From positions 584,501 to 648,500 of the forward strand of contig BROG01000375.1 of NCBI GenBank assembly GCA_030159075.1: DNA of 64,000 nt, written 5' to 3'. Under the pieces are notes generated by a model. It did no database searches. It saw only the letters and a list, made by a program, of their open reading frames with translations, and had not been told where the DNA came from. Shown here in pieces: positions 1-11,488 of the stretch (positions are counted from its first letter, which is position 1; each line of letters starts with the position of its first letter). This DNA comes from Atrina japonica. Taxonomy: Eukaryota; Mollusca; Bivalvia; Pterioida; Pinnidae. Made by a program: the position numbers and the translations under genes.

Positions 1-9
1 TCTTCTTAC

Positions 10-63
10 CACACTCTGATGGAAATGTCATCACTGGGAGGATAGCATACCATTCCTCCTTCC
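10..63 (-). other. Candidate 54-nt cassette exon, phase-compatible with the HIF bHLH exon
   Basis: Read on the minus strand, a T-rich tract ending in TTTAG precedes position 63 and a GTAAGA donor follows position 10, enclosing 54 nt (18 codons). The bHLH exon at 2863-3062 ends with one spare base. Splicing to this segment would read G-KEEWYAILPVMTFPSEC and again leave one spare base, so the reading phase is preserved. A second frame is also open, so openness alone is weak evidence. The peptide is not recognised and is not the start of a PAS domain as known from vertebrate HIF. It could be an alternative exon between bHLH and PAS-A, or chance splice-like sequence. Confidence 0.2.
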
Positions 64-135
64 CTAAACATATAAACATAAATTTTGTAAGTGAGGCATT
101 TGCCTCTAAACATACTAAATGACCAGTAACTGTGC

Positions 136-900
136 AGTAATTATATGGGTATATGGGTATACACGTATATGGCAGTAGTTATATGGGTACACATGTATAT
201 GGGAGTAGTTATATGGGTATAGGCGTATGTGGGAGTAGTTATATGGGTATATGGGTATACATATATATGGGAGTAGTTATATGGGTATACACATATATGG
301 GAGTAGTTATATGGGTATACATGTATATGGGAGTAGTTATATAGGTATAGGCGTATGTGGGAGTAGTTATATGGGTATACACGTATATGGGAGTAGTTAT
401 ATGGGTATACACGTATATGGGAGTAGTCATATGGGTATAGGCATATGTGGGAGTAGTTATATGGGTATATGCATATGTGGGAGCAGTTATATGGGTATAC
501 ACATATGTGGGAGTAGTTATATATGGGTATACACATATATGGGAGTAGTTATATAGGTATAGGCATATGTGGGAGTAGTTATATTGGTATACAGGTATAT
601 GGGAGTAGTTATATGGGTATACACATATATGGGAGTAGTTATATGGGTATACAAGTATATGAGAGTAGTTATATGGGTATACACGTATGTGGGAGTAGTT
701 ATATGGGTATACATGTATATGGGAGTAGTTATATGGGTATAGGAATGTGTGGGAGTAGTAATATGGGTATAGGCATATGTGGGAGTAGATATATGGGTAT
801 ACACATATATGGGAGAAGTTATATGGGTATAGGCATGTGTAGGAGTAGTTATATGGGTATAGGTGTATATGGATGTAGTTATATGGGCATACACATATAT
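136..900. repeat. 30-bp minisatellite, about 25 copies
   Basis: Tandem units of the form ATATGGGTAT + ACACGTATAT + GGGAGTAGTT. Variants alternate mainly at the ACACGTATAT / GGCGTATGTG segment. Because 30 is a multiple of 3, long open frames occur on both strands (10-residue MGIHxYGSSY on plus, THITTPxYxY on minus). These are by-products of the period. No start context, splice sites or non-repeat coding sequence adjoin the array. If the gene model is right, it lies in a HIF intron. Confidence 0.95.
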
Positions 901-1016
901 CACTACAATCAAGAAAACGAATTACTTGACATTGTGAGTTGGATGCTGACTAACCTCAGTGACTGACATCCTCTTGTAAATAATTAATTTGTATCCCAAT
1001 ATAAGATGTCTAAGGG

Positions 1017-2088
1017 TGATAAACAGCTATACCATCTAAGATGTGTTGAGAGTTCCTTATATATAGGACTGACAAATAGCTATACCATCAAGGTGTGTTG
1101 AGAGTTCCTTATATATAGGGCCGACAAATAGCTATACCATCAAGGTGTGTTGAGAGTTCCTTATATATAGGGCCGATAAATAGCAATACCACCAAGGCAT
1201 GTTGAGTTCCTTATATATGGGGCTGACAAATAGCTATACCTTCAAGGCGGTTTGAGAGTTCCTTATATATAGGGCTGACAAATAGCTATACCATCAAGGC
1301 GTGTTGAGAGTTCCTTATATATAGGGCCGACAAATAGCTATACCACCAAGGCGTGTTGAGAGTTCCTTATATATAGGGCCGATAAATAGCAATGCCACCA
1401 AGGCATGTTGAGAGTTCCTTATATATGGGGCTGACAAATAGCTATACCTTCAAGGCGTGTTGAGAGTTCCTTATATATAGGGCCGACAAATAGCTATACC
1501 ACCAAGGCATGTTGAGAGTTCCTTATATATAGGGCCGACAAATAGCTATACCACCAAGGCGTGTTGAGAGTTCCTTATATATAGGGCCGACAAATAGCTA
1601 TACCACCAAGGCGTGTTGAGAGTTCCTTATATATAGGGTTGACAAATAGCTATACCATCAAGGCGTGTTGAGAGTTCCTTATATATAGGGCCGACAAATA
1701 GCTATACCACCAAGGCGTGTTGAGAGTTCCTTATATATAGGGCTGACAAATAGCTATACCACCAAGGCGTGTTGAGAGTTCCTTATATATAGGGCTGACA
1801 AATAGCTATACCACCAAGGCGTGTTGAGAGTTCCTTATATATAGGGCCGACAAATAGCTATACCACCAAGGCGTGTTGAGAGTTCCTTATATATAGGGCT
1901 GACAAATAGCTATACCACTAAGGCGTGTTGAGAGTTCCTTATATATAGGGCCGATAAATAGCTATACCACCAAGGCGTGTTGAGAGTTATATATAGGGCC
2001 GATAAATAGCTATACCACCAAGGCGTGTTGAGAGTTATATATAGGGCCGATAAATAGCTATACCACCAAGGCGTGTTGAGAGTTCCTT
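1017..2088. repeat. 52-bp minisatellite, about 20 copies, ending in 48-bp deletion units
   Basis: The unit begins GACAAATAGCTATACCACCA and ends in CCTTATATATAGGGCC. Copies are separated by exactly 52 bp over most of the array (for example 1329 to 1381). Near the right end, two units at about 1981-2060 lack TCCT inside GAGAGTTCCTTATATA and measure 48 bp, so a deletion variant has itself spread. Main variable sites are ACCATC/ACCACC, GGCCGA/GGCTGA and GGCGT/GGCAT. Confidence 0.95.
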
Positions 2089-2329
2089 TTATCATCTATG
2101 TTCATACATGTACAACAAAAAGTATCAATTTACAGCTCTTTTAGTTATCTATACTATTTTTATTAGATGTAATTATGATCTGCTCAAAACGATATAAAAC
2201 AAGCAAAAATGAAACTTTGATGCTACATTGTACACACATGATGATTGTGAAAAATTAGCACATATAAGTAATCACACAAAAAGATGACGTCCATACAACA
2301 GCTCAATTTTCATTTTGTTTCCATGGCAT

Positions 2330-2515
2330 TTAAAGCCATACACTTGACAAGTTTTCAGTTATATGGTTAGGGTAAGTTTTTAGTGGTAGAAGAGAGAATT
2401 TGGTTACAATGTACCCAGGAGGAGACCACTGACCTTCAGCAAGTACACCGACAAAATTTGTAAAAGAATCAGATTAGGTTCCAGTGGTTCCACACCACGC
2501 TGACTTGAGATGACG
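2330..2515 (-). mobile_element. SINE family 1, diverged copy
   Basis: The order of motifs matches the better copy at 15031-15269: a GCCATAC...TTTTCAGTTATATGG tail segment, a TGGTAGAAGAGA...GGTTACAATGTACCC core, GAGACCACTGACCTTC, then remnants of the tRNA-like head (CCAGTGGTTCCACACCACG) on the right. Head on the right means transcription on the minus strand. The copy is old, with many substitutions and small gaps, and no target-site duplication is obvious. Confidence 0.6.
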
Positions 2516-2658
2516 GAACTAGATTTATTTTAAATGTGATATGAGTTGTTAAACTAAGTGACACATTATCTGTGTATCCATAATCTGTTTCTTGATTCAG
2601 GTGAATTAATGACAAAAACAAAAATCGTCAATAACAGATTAACAGATTAATAAAAATA

Positions 2659-2848
2659 CAGTGGATCCTGGCTATTTGGCCACCTAACTGACCGACTCAA
2701 ATTAAAATGGTCTAATTAGCAGGGTGGTGTCTTAAGTGAGGGTCTGGACTTATTCAATAATATCAACGAATTTTCAAGAGACTGAATATTTAGTCTTAAT
2801 TGCAAGGTGGTCGCCTAAGCGAGGTGACCTTAAGGCATGGTTTCACAG
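2659..2848. mobile_element. Diverged CAGTRAAACCTG-type MITE beside the HIF exon
   Basis: The left end reads CAGTGGATCCTGGC and the right end, on the other strand, CTGTGAAACCATGCC; both resemble the termini of the intact MITEs at 49936-50115 and 55733-55910. The interior has the usual paired 'ggccacctaactgac' / 'ggtggtcgcctaagcgaggtgacc' style sequence. Its right end lies about 14 nt inside the intron after the bHLH exon's donor site. Terminal matching is only about 9 of 15 bases, so this is an old copy. Confidence 0.45.
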
Positions 2849-2862
2849 TTATTACAACTCAC

Positions 2863-3062
2863 CATTGTTCTTTAATCCCTCCATAATTTTGTTGATTTTA
2901 AGATGACTGATAGCAAGCCTCATGACGGAAGCTTTGTCCAGCTGTCCATGGCTGCCACTGCATGCCGGAATCTGCTGTGATAGTTCTGTAAATATCTCCG
3001 TCTCCTTACTCCTACGGAACCTTGCTGCATCTCTAGACTTCTCCTTCCTCTTTTCAGAGTTT
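2863..3062 (-). CDS. HIF1A: Hypoxia-inducible factor alpha, bHLH-encoding exon (internal exon, partial gene)
   Basis: This internal exon encodes the DNA-binding and dimerising bHLH region of a HIF-alpha subunit, a nuclear factor that pairs with ARNT/HIF-beta to activate hypoxia genes. Borders on the minus strand are a pyrimidine-rich acceptor ending ATTTCAG before 3062 and a perfect GTGAGT donor after 2863. The 200 nt read as one split-codon base, 66 codons and one trailing base. The basic region reads [17 protein letters not shown], helix 1 [12 protein letters not shown], the loop ACSGSHGQ, and helix 2 begins [17 protein letters not shown]. This matches the vertebrate HIF-1alpha/EPAS1 pattern ([16 protein letters not shown], LDKAS-hydrophobic-MRL) with the same loop length; SIM and trachealess types have KEKSKNAARTRREKE-like basic regions. 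The residue before RRSKE is Phe where human HIF-1alpha has Ser and HIF-2alpha Cys. Exon 1 and all PAS, oxygen-dependent and transactivation exons were not found. Confidence 0.93.
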
Positions 3063-3834
3063 CTGAAATGAATGAAGTAATACTAAAGATACAATTAGTT
3101 TTCATGCACTTTGTGATAAACCTGTTGACTGGTATTAGACATTAATGTTCAAATCAATTTCCGCACCGTGAAAACATTGAAACGTTATCCAGAGTTTGTT
3201 CTTTAATGGTGGAGAGAAGAAATCCTCATTGTGAAAAGTCCAGAAAAGAATATCAATCACGGAATGTAAACTGGCAAAACTTACAACAAAATCAGCTAGC
3301 CAGATTAATCAATCTGCACTGAGTACTCGTGGATGATGTTATGTCTAACCACTCTGGACAACATTTCATAAAAGGTCATAAATCGGCAATCAGAAAATTG
3401 ATTGTACCCCTGTATAACCTTTGCTCTGCCACATTCAATCAGAATGTGGTCATTTGAAAACATACAGATAGAAATGTGTGAAAGACTAATCTAAACATAA
3501 TAACATCAGGAATTGTGTAAAAAGATCCTGTTACAGTACCAATACTGCCGACTTTACCATGATCAAATCAGTAGCGATAAAAACTACACATGATAAAGTA
3601 ACTGGATTTATTTAATTCACAATTTTATGACACAATCAAACATTATTGCAGTTGTTTCACAGCAAACAAATTTCAAAGGTGCCAGGAAATTCTTGTTACA
3701 ATATACATTTGTACATTTACCATGGTTAAATAACAACCATCACTTTCTAGTGTAATGATCGTTTTTCTTTACATAATCAGCTTAGGTTCCAGCGATACTC
3801 CAACCAATGTCAACTACAGCTCAGGCGCTGCTGC
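3063..3834. other. Intronic sequence, no recognised feature
   Basis: This AT-rich sequence is intron 5' of the HIF bHLH exon (minus-strand sense). The acceptor tract of that exon occupies about 3063-3090. I see no second exon, repeat array or RNA gene. A faint SINE-like phrase (AGCTTAGGTTCCAGCGATAC) occurs near 3780. Confidence 0.6.
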
Positions 3835-4290
3835 CATTTTCAATTTACATACATGTCACAGACACAAAGGTGACACAAATACATGTCACCTGCAGAGACA
3901 TGACACATGCCATAGACACATTTGACACACAAACATGACATACATATAAAAGAAACAAGGGTGACACAAAGTCATGTCACATACAGCGATGTGACACATT
4001 TCACATACACAGATGTGACATACAGACATGACATACATGTACATGTTACAGACACAGTTATGTCACTTACAGAAACATGACACATGTCACATACACATAT
4101 GTGACATACACAGACATGATGTACATGTTGCAGACACGATGTGACAATTATGTCACTTACAGAGATATGACGCATATACAGATGTGACATATTTATGTCA
4201 CATACAGAGACATGACACATGTCACATACACATATGTGACATATACAGACATGAAATACATGTACTTGTTGCAGACACATATGTGACACA
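3835..4290. repeat. Degenerate tandem array of TGACACATGTCACATACA-like units
   Basis: Repeated phrases such as ACATGTCACATACA, GACATACAGACATGACA and ACACATATGTGACATA occur without a strict period. Segments near 4075-4110 and 4205-4250 are close copies, about 130 bp apart, suggesting a higher-order repeat. Many units are locally palindromic (ATATGTGACATA, ACATGTCACAT). The Cys/Val/His-rich open frame on the minus strand follows from this composition. Confidence 0.75.
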
Positions 4291-4324
4291 CACATAGATA
4301 CATGAAACCTACACAAAGCTTATT

Positions 4325-4770
4325 TAAACATACATACCTAGACACACATATCCACAAACCTCCATTGTGTACCTATAAACTCGTACCCACACACATATTA
4401 CACATATACTTACACACACAGATACCCCACACATACATACCTAGACACACATATCCACACACCTCCATTGTGTACCTATCAACTCATACCCACACACATA
4501 TTACACATATACTTACACACACAGATACTTCACACATACATACCTAGACACACATATCCACACACCTCCATTGTGTACCTATAAACTCGTACCCACACAC
4601 ATATTACACATATACTTACACACAGATATCACACACATACATACCTAGACACACATCCACACATCTCCATTGTGTACCTATAAACTCATACCCACACACA
4701 TATTACACATATACTTACACACACAGATACCCCACACATACATACAAACATACCAACATACACATACTGA
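4325..4770. repeat. 103-bp tandem repeat, about 4 copies
   Basis: The anchor ACATACATACCTAGACACAC starts at 4328, 4431 and 4534, exactly 103 bp apart, with a further slightly shortened copy after about 4635. Each unit also holds CACCTCCATTGTGTACCTAT and CCCACACACATATTACACAT. The sequence is strongly biased to A, C and T on the plus strand. No function is evident. Confidence 0.9.
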
Positions 4771-6984
4771 CAGATACCTACACGTATACACACACGCCTA
4801 AACAACTCTGGGAATCCATTTTTTTTTCTCTCCATATTTGTATCTTTTTGCAACTCTTAATAAAATGACAATATTTAAATAAATAATAATCCTTGAAAGA
4901 GGACATGACAGAAAAGAATTATGCCAAGGTAGCAGGCAACTGTACTGTAACATGATCCACATCCAAGATCTCTTTTAAAAAAAACAGATATACATAAAAC
5001 CCACACAAACACCTTTAAAAATTGCAAGAATCATACCACACCTGAGGACATTGTAAAACACATTTTCATTTGACATTATCCATGACCCAGATATCCAAAA
5101 TGGGTCATAGACAAGGTTGGTACATTTGTCTTTAAATTTATATGTACTTTGAATTTAGAATATACAAGATATAAATCTTTGACATAAAAGATAAACAGGC
5201 TAGTTTGAAGAAATAATAATCCCTCAACTGGGACATACAGTAATTGCCAGAATGTATAAACCGACAAAATGACAAATGTACAGATGTCTAAACCAAATAC
5301 ATGCATAGGTGAAGAAGTGACACAGATATTGTCCAGTCAAATGAAACCAACAAAGTTGAATAACTCTAAAAATATGGGTGGTACATGTATGAGCAAAACA
5401 TTTATATATGACACTCTGTCTTCTTTTAAAGATGAATATCTGTACCAAATATAGAGAGTGTATCAGTAGGTATACCTTAGATATATACATGTATGGTCTG
5501 GACAAATAAAGTAAACCAAGTGGAGAAACTCAAAGGATGGTTGGCACACTATTTTTGTTAATTTTGGTTGAAACGTCGAGGAGGTGGGAAGTATGACCTC
5601 AACAATGTCTCAATAGTGGTGTACGTGATTTCAAGATATTAGCGAGAAATTGAAAAACTCGCCTTTATGAATTGCTCAAAAAGCCAAAATGGGGCGGAGC
5701 TTTGTGTGACATCACAGTGCGGAATCCAATTGCAAAGAAAGTGCTTCATTAGGCATAGTATCTGCAATGCCTCAGGCATGGACAGCAATTAATTTACTTA
5801 ATGGTTTATTGGGTGAATATATCTTTGTGTTCACTAATGCAGGAATAATTGTTTTTAACTGTCACAGTCGTGATTTTTGTTTGCGAATTTTTAATTGATC
5901 GATAAAACAAGATTAAGTTGTAGCCTTTCCTTGTTAGGCAGTGATATTCTACATAAAGAAATCTAGCTTACTTAAAATATTAACTTTGCAGAATTCAAAT
6001 AATCGAATTGATATTTTTTTTTTTATAAACTGATATCGTTGTAGTAGGCCTAAATTGTATGTCATTTTGAAAAGACAACTGCCGTAAATATTGCATTGTG
6101 TTTTTGGCAGAGCAAATAAAGTACATATACATGTATAATGGGAATTGAGAGAAACATCTTCTTTAATAAAAATGGAAAATTAACGAAAATACGGTTCTAA
6201 TAAACAACAATGATTTTTTTCCAGGGCCATGTTTTTATTCACCTGTCAATTATATTAAGAACTTTGCCACTTGTATGTACAAGTACATGTATCTACAATA
6301 CACCTATGACAAATTACTTTTAAAAATAATTTACCTATTTATGGAAACAATCAACAATCAGTTTACTAGCCAATCCCTAACCATATATAAAAATATATAT
6401 CTAGAACATTTTCTGTAGAAAATAAGAAATGGCTTAAATGTAAATTCCACCTTAAGAATCTATGCACTGTTTTGTGTGTGTGGTTCTCTAATTCTACGTG
6501 ACATTTCGAGACAGTAATGAAATCACAAAAATTGAAAATGCAAAATATAAAATTACTGGATCCACCGTAATCACAACCTATTTTATTAATGTACATGTAT
6601 GTAAATATACATAAACATTATATTAAAGTTATGTCTGGAATAAACCACTCAATCCCAATGGACTGGTCCTGATAGTTTCACTTTCAGGGTATTGATTTAA
6701 GGTAACGCTTTGAGTGTAATAAAATTAAGTTCAGTAAAATACATGTACATGTATATAGACATCAGTAAATCACAAAATAAACAAGATATACCAGAGGGAT
6801 TTTGGCATGTTCTATGTCTGATCTATGACAGACTGTTCTTTTCTCTTCTTTTCTCTTATTTTGTGTGTCTCAACCTTGAATTAGAACTTAAATCCATATT
6901 TCTGTGAAATACTTTTTTCACAAGATTATAGCGAACCTGTACTTGAACTGACCATATTACATTTTCAGAATTGAATTCAACATG
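4771..6984. other. Non-coding stretch with possible unclassified dispersed repeats
   Basis: No exon was recognised. Phrases around 4882 (AAATAATAATCCTTGAAAGA) and 5210 (GAAATAATAATCCCTCAACT) are alike and suggest two pieces of one dispersed repeat over 4870-5500. A less AT-rich patch at about 5560-5720 (containing GGGGCGGAGCTTTGTGTGAC) stands out from the background but has no useful open frame. From 5800 to 6984 the sequence is plain AT-rich DNA. Confidence 0.4.
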
Positions 6985-7310
6985 TTTGACAGATGTCCAT
7001 CTTGGATTTTGATCTCTCTGAAAATGTAATATGCTCATCTAGACCTCAGGAGGAAACTACAAAACCAATTTCGAAAATATTCCTTCAGTACATTCTGAGA
7101 AATAGCGGTAACAATGTCCCTTGTCGGCCATATTGGATTCTGATCTCTCTGAAAATGCAATATGCACAACTAGACCTCAAGGGGAACCTTGATGTCAAAG
7201 TTCAAGGAGATCCCTTCAATACTTTCTGAGCGATAGCGGTAAAAAGAATTGTTTGGACGGATGATGGACGGACCACGGACACAGGGCAATTTGAATAAAA
7301 ATATGACCTT
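6985..7310. repeat. Dispersed repeat with an internal duplication
   Basis: The phrase GATCTCTCTGAAAATGTAAT near 7010 recurs as GATCTCTCTGAAAATGCAAT near 7140; each is followed by ATATGC and CTAGACCTCA, at a spacing of about 130 bp. It ends in a GGACGGATGATGGACGGACC tract, which resembles the GACAGACGATGACGG-style ends of the elements near 48600 and 49170. I infer a piece of a widespread bivalve repeat; the class is unknown. Confidence 0.5.
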
Positions 7311-7394
7311 TGACTTCCGAAATCATGAAAATTTTATACCACAGAATTATACCTGTTATATAATATACTGAACCATTTGGTTGAATATGTACAA

Positions 7395-7398
<4 letters not shown>

Positions 7399-7445
<47 letters not shown>

Positions 7446-7453
7446 CACACACA
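7399..7453. repeat. AT then AC microsatellite
   Basis: (AT)n with one interruption runs into a short (AC)n, directly abutting the left end of the pogo-like element at 7454. Confidence 0.9.
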
Positions 7454-8214
7454 CAGTCAAACCTCGTCAAAAAGTTTAAGATAAATGGTTCCTCGAGTTA
7501 AAAGGTCTGTCACTAAATACAATCCTAAGTCCTCTCATGAACATTTCAGTAATTGCCAGAATACTTGTAGACCTAAATGTATAACGTTTGTATCTTTTTG
7601 TCAGTATATGTGCAAGCTGACAGCCACAAAAACCGAGTGTTTTGTCAAACAATATTGAAAGCAAATAAAATGAATTAATTATATTGAGTATTTATTTTTT
7701 AATACATGTATGTAAATGTATTGGCAAATAAACATCACTCACATTTTAACATCTAATGCTGCTTTCTAGATCAAAGAAGTGATACTATCAATATACATTT
7801 ATGAAAGGAAAGTCTAAAAACGAATTATAGAAAGTAACAGTAACTATATAGATTTAAAATCAGAGAGCAAATTAACAGTTTTTTTTTGTGAAGATTTCTA
7901 TTTCTTGTATGTACTAAAAAAACAATACAGAAAACATATTTGTTCAGCACTAGTCATATAATCACAATGATTTAATGACGATATACAAAAAATTAACTTC
8001 GAGATAACTGGTCAATTTCACATTGAAACTAAACATTGGGACCATGTTTTAACATCGACATTAGCGGTTTTTCGACTTTTCCAATCTCGAGTTATCAGGT
8101 CTTAGTAGAAAATATACAGTAAGATATAAAAGGAAAATTGCCAGGACTGGCGTTTGATCTCAAGATAACTGGGTAAATTGAGAATACCGATCTCGACATA
8201 ACAAGTTTTGACTG
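7454..8214. mobile_element. Pogo/Tigger-like non-autonomous DNA element, about 761 bp
   Basis: The left end is CAGTCAAACCTCGTCAAAAA and the right end, read on the other strand, CAGTCAAAACTTGTTATGTC. CAGTCAAACCTCGTTATAA-like termini are typical of pogo/Tigger families. Subterminal motifs recur inside (CCTCGAGTTAAAAGG near 7493, CGAGATAACTGG near 8000, CTCGAGTTATCAGG near 8087, TCAAGATAACTGGG near 8159). The right flank is TATA-rich, compatible with TA targeting. I see no transposase frame, so it is probably non-autonomous or decayed. Confidence 0.65.
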
Positions 8215-8774
<560 letters not shown>

Positions 8775-9099
8775 TGTATATACAGTATATACTTATACTT
8801 TTGGGAATAGGGCCTGGGCCCTTTGAAAAATGGGAATTTCAGCAACATTTTATTAATATTGGAAAATCTATAAATACACACAAAACTATGTGAGATTAGA
8901 ATATAGGAATCTCTTTAATTTGTCATTTGACTTTAACTGGCAAATTTCGACTTCATATATATTACAGGCTGTACATGTATGCTTGGCATCTGTATCATTA
9001 TGTAAAAATATGAAAATTTATGAACATTTTAAAATTTTAAATAAAAGGATACAAATACATGTACTTGTTTTTAAATTTCATTACATTCTTATCTTCACC

Positions 9100-9538
9100 A
9101 GGTGTGTGTGTATGTGTGTGTACTCTGTACTCTATGTGTATATATGTGTGTGCATGCAAGTATATGTACATACTTATACATGCATGTACTGTAAATATTT
9201 GTATGTACCATGCATGTATGTGTGTATGTGTATATATATATATGTATATGTATATATGTGTGTGTGTATGTATGTACATTGTATGTATGTATGTATGTAT
9301 GTACATTGAATGTATGTATGTATGTATGTATGTATGTATGTATGTATGTATGTATGTATGTATGTATGTACATTGTATATATGTATGTATGTATGTATGT
9401 TATGTATGTATGTATGTACATTGTATGTATGTATGTATGTATGTATGTATGTATGTATGTATGTATGTATGTATGTATGTATGTATGTATGTTATGTATG
9501 TATGTATGTATGTATGTATGTGTATGTATGTATATATG

Positions 9539-9574
<36 letters not shown>

Positions 9575-9575
9575 A
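9100..9575. repeat. TG / TATG / TG compound microsatellite
   Basis: An irregular TG-rich lead-in (9100-9270) is followed by long (TATG)n blocks at about 9281-9530, broken by spacers of the type TACATTG near 9302, 9368 and 9418, and ending in (TG)n at about 9541-9571. The repeated spacer suggests duplication of whole blocks. Apparent Met-Tyr-Val-Cys open frames follow from the tetranucleotide. Confidence 0.95.
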
Positions 9576-10050
9576 CATGTATGTATATAAAAATGGTACA
9601 CTTTTAAATTTTGTTGAAGTCACAAGTCTCAGTGTTTAAGCTGTAAAAATCACTACATGACATGAGCTCTCTAAAAAACATACATGTATATTTACATGCA
9701 AGTGTTTTAAAAGGTCAAAGTTTGCATGGACCTGTTGAAAGATGTTACACATATTTCTGGTACATTTACAAAATGAGATAAATCTTAAGTGTTAACCTAT
9801 ATACAACTTACAAACAGTTCCTGGGAATTCAGAAGAAAAAATCCAGGACATTTTGGAGTTTGTCTGTTTATCATGACAAGATAATTCATATCAATTTTCT
9901 AAAGACACACAAGTATATGTACAAGTTAATCAATTGCATTATCTGACAGCATACATGAAATCTTATACAAACAAATGTGTAAGATTTCTGATTCTTTTCA
10001 AGTACAAAAACTTCTTTTCTGTAAGAAAAGATTTCAAAATAATTATTGTA
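9576..10050. other. No recognised feature
   Basis: AT-rich sequence between the compound microsatellite and a plus-strand tRNA-like segment. No exon or repeat recognised. Confidence 0.5.
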
Positions 10051-10120
10051 GACAGAGAAGTTCAATTGGAAGAGCACCAGAACTTAAAACATAAAGGTCA
10101 CTGGTTCGATCCTTGATCAT
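10051..10120 (+). mobile_element. tRNA-like head of a third SINE family, plus strand
   Basis: AAGTTCAATTGGAAGAGCAC resembles a pol III A box, and GGTTCGATCC at 10103-10112 is a good B box, spaced as in a tRNA. The 5' and 3' arms do not pair into an acceptor stem, and the sequence continues into non-tRNA DNA, so a SINE head or tRNA pseudogene is likelier than a working tRNA. It is the only clear SINE-like head on the plus strand in the window. Confidence 0.5.
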
Positions 10121-10411
10121 GCCAGATTTTCAGAAGCGATTTTTCACCTCCTATACACATAGCTCTATGCCTAGATGGAGGTTAAATGCTTCTAGTTTGA
10201 GAAGTTTGATTCCTTCGTTGGATTGTACAAGTGTAGTGGCACTTAAAAAGCCATTGGAAATATGGTCCGCTCAAGAGGGACACAGATACATGTACTGTAC
10301 ATACATGACATCTCTCTCTGCCTCAAAGGGATGAGTGACACAGACTTTAAGTAGTCATTCTGCTCAGTGAGTAAGACCAAAGCAAACAGAAGTGTTTTTG
10401 TTTCAACAACA

Positions 10412-11455
10412 CTGACATTGGTCTCACAAAATAGGTCATTTTCTATCATGACATTGGTCTCACAAAAAAGGTCATTTTCTATCATGACAGTGGTCTCACA
10501 AAATAGGTAATTTTCTATCATGACAGTGGTCTCACAAAAAAGGTCATTTTCTATCATGACATTGGTCTCACAAGACAGGTCATTTTCTATCATGACATTG
10601 GTCTCACAAAATAGGTCATTTTCTATCATGACATTGGTCTCACAAAATAGGTCATTTTCTATCATGACAGTGGTCTCACAAGATAGGTCACCATCTTTTA
10701 TGACAATGGTCTCACAAGATAGGTCACCATCTTTTATGACAATGGTCTTACAAGACAGGTCACCATCTTCTATGACAGTGGTCTCACAAGACAGGTCACC
10801 ATCTTCTATGACAGTGGTCTCACAAGACAGGTCATTTTCTATTATAACATTGGTCTCATAAGACAGGTCATCATCTTCTATGACAGTGGTCTCACAAGAC
10901 ACGTCATTTTCTATTATGACATTGGTCTCACAAAATAGGTCATTTTCTATCATGACAGTGGTCTCACAAAATAAGTCATTTTCTATCATGACAGTGGTCT
11001 CACAAGACACGTCATTTTCTATTATGACATTGGTCTCACAAAATTGGTCATTTTCTATCATGACAGTGGTCTCACAAAATAGGTCATTTTCTATCATGAC
11101 AGTGGTCTCACAAGACAGGTCATTTTCTATTATGACATTGGTCTCACAAAATAGGTCATTTTCTATCATGACAGTGATCTCACAAGATAGGTCATTTTCT
11201 ATTATGACAGTGATCTCACAAGATAGGTCATTTTCTATCATGACAGTGATCTCACAAGATAGGTCATTTTCTATTATGACAGTGGACTTACAAGACAGGT
11301 CACCATCTTCTATGACAGTGGTCTCACAAGACAGGTCACCATCTTCTATGACAGTGGTCTCACAAGACAGGTCACCATCTTCTACGACATTGGTCTCAAA
11401 AGACAGGTCACCATCTTCTATGACATTGGTCTCAAAAGACAGGTTCCACTGTCAA
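10412..11455. repeat. 36-bp minisatellite, about 29 copies
   Basis: The unit reads ATGACATTGGTCTCACAAAA + TAGGTCATTTTCTATC. A second type has CACCATCTTC in place of CATTTTCTAT, and the two types are clustered in blocks (type 2 near 10680-10830 and 11290-11430). The 12-residue open frames MTxVSQxRSxSx (plus) and IENDLSCETTVM (minus) reflect the period of 36. The core GTCTCACAAGACAGGTCA resembles the interior of the MITE families in this window. Confidence 0.95.
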
Positions 11456-11488
11456 TGTCATAGAAGATGGTGACATGTCTTGTAAGAC
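11456..11488. repeat. Inverted unit closing the 36-bp array
   Basis: TGTCATAGAAGATGGTGACA followed by TGTCTTGTAAGAC is the reverse complement, nearly exact, of a type-2 unit such as that at about 11286-11317. The array therefore ends in a unit of opposite orientation that could fold back on its neighbours. Confidence 0.85.
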
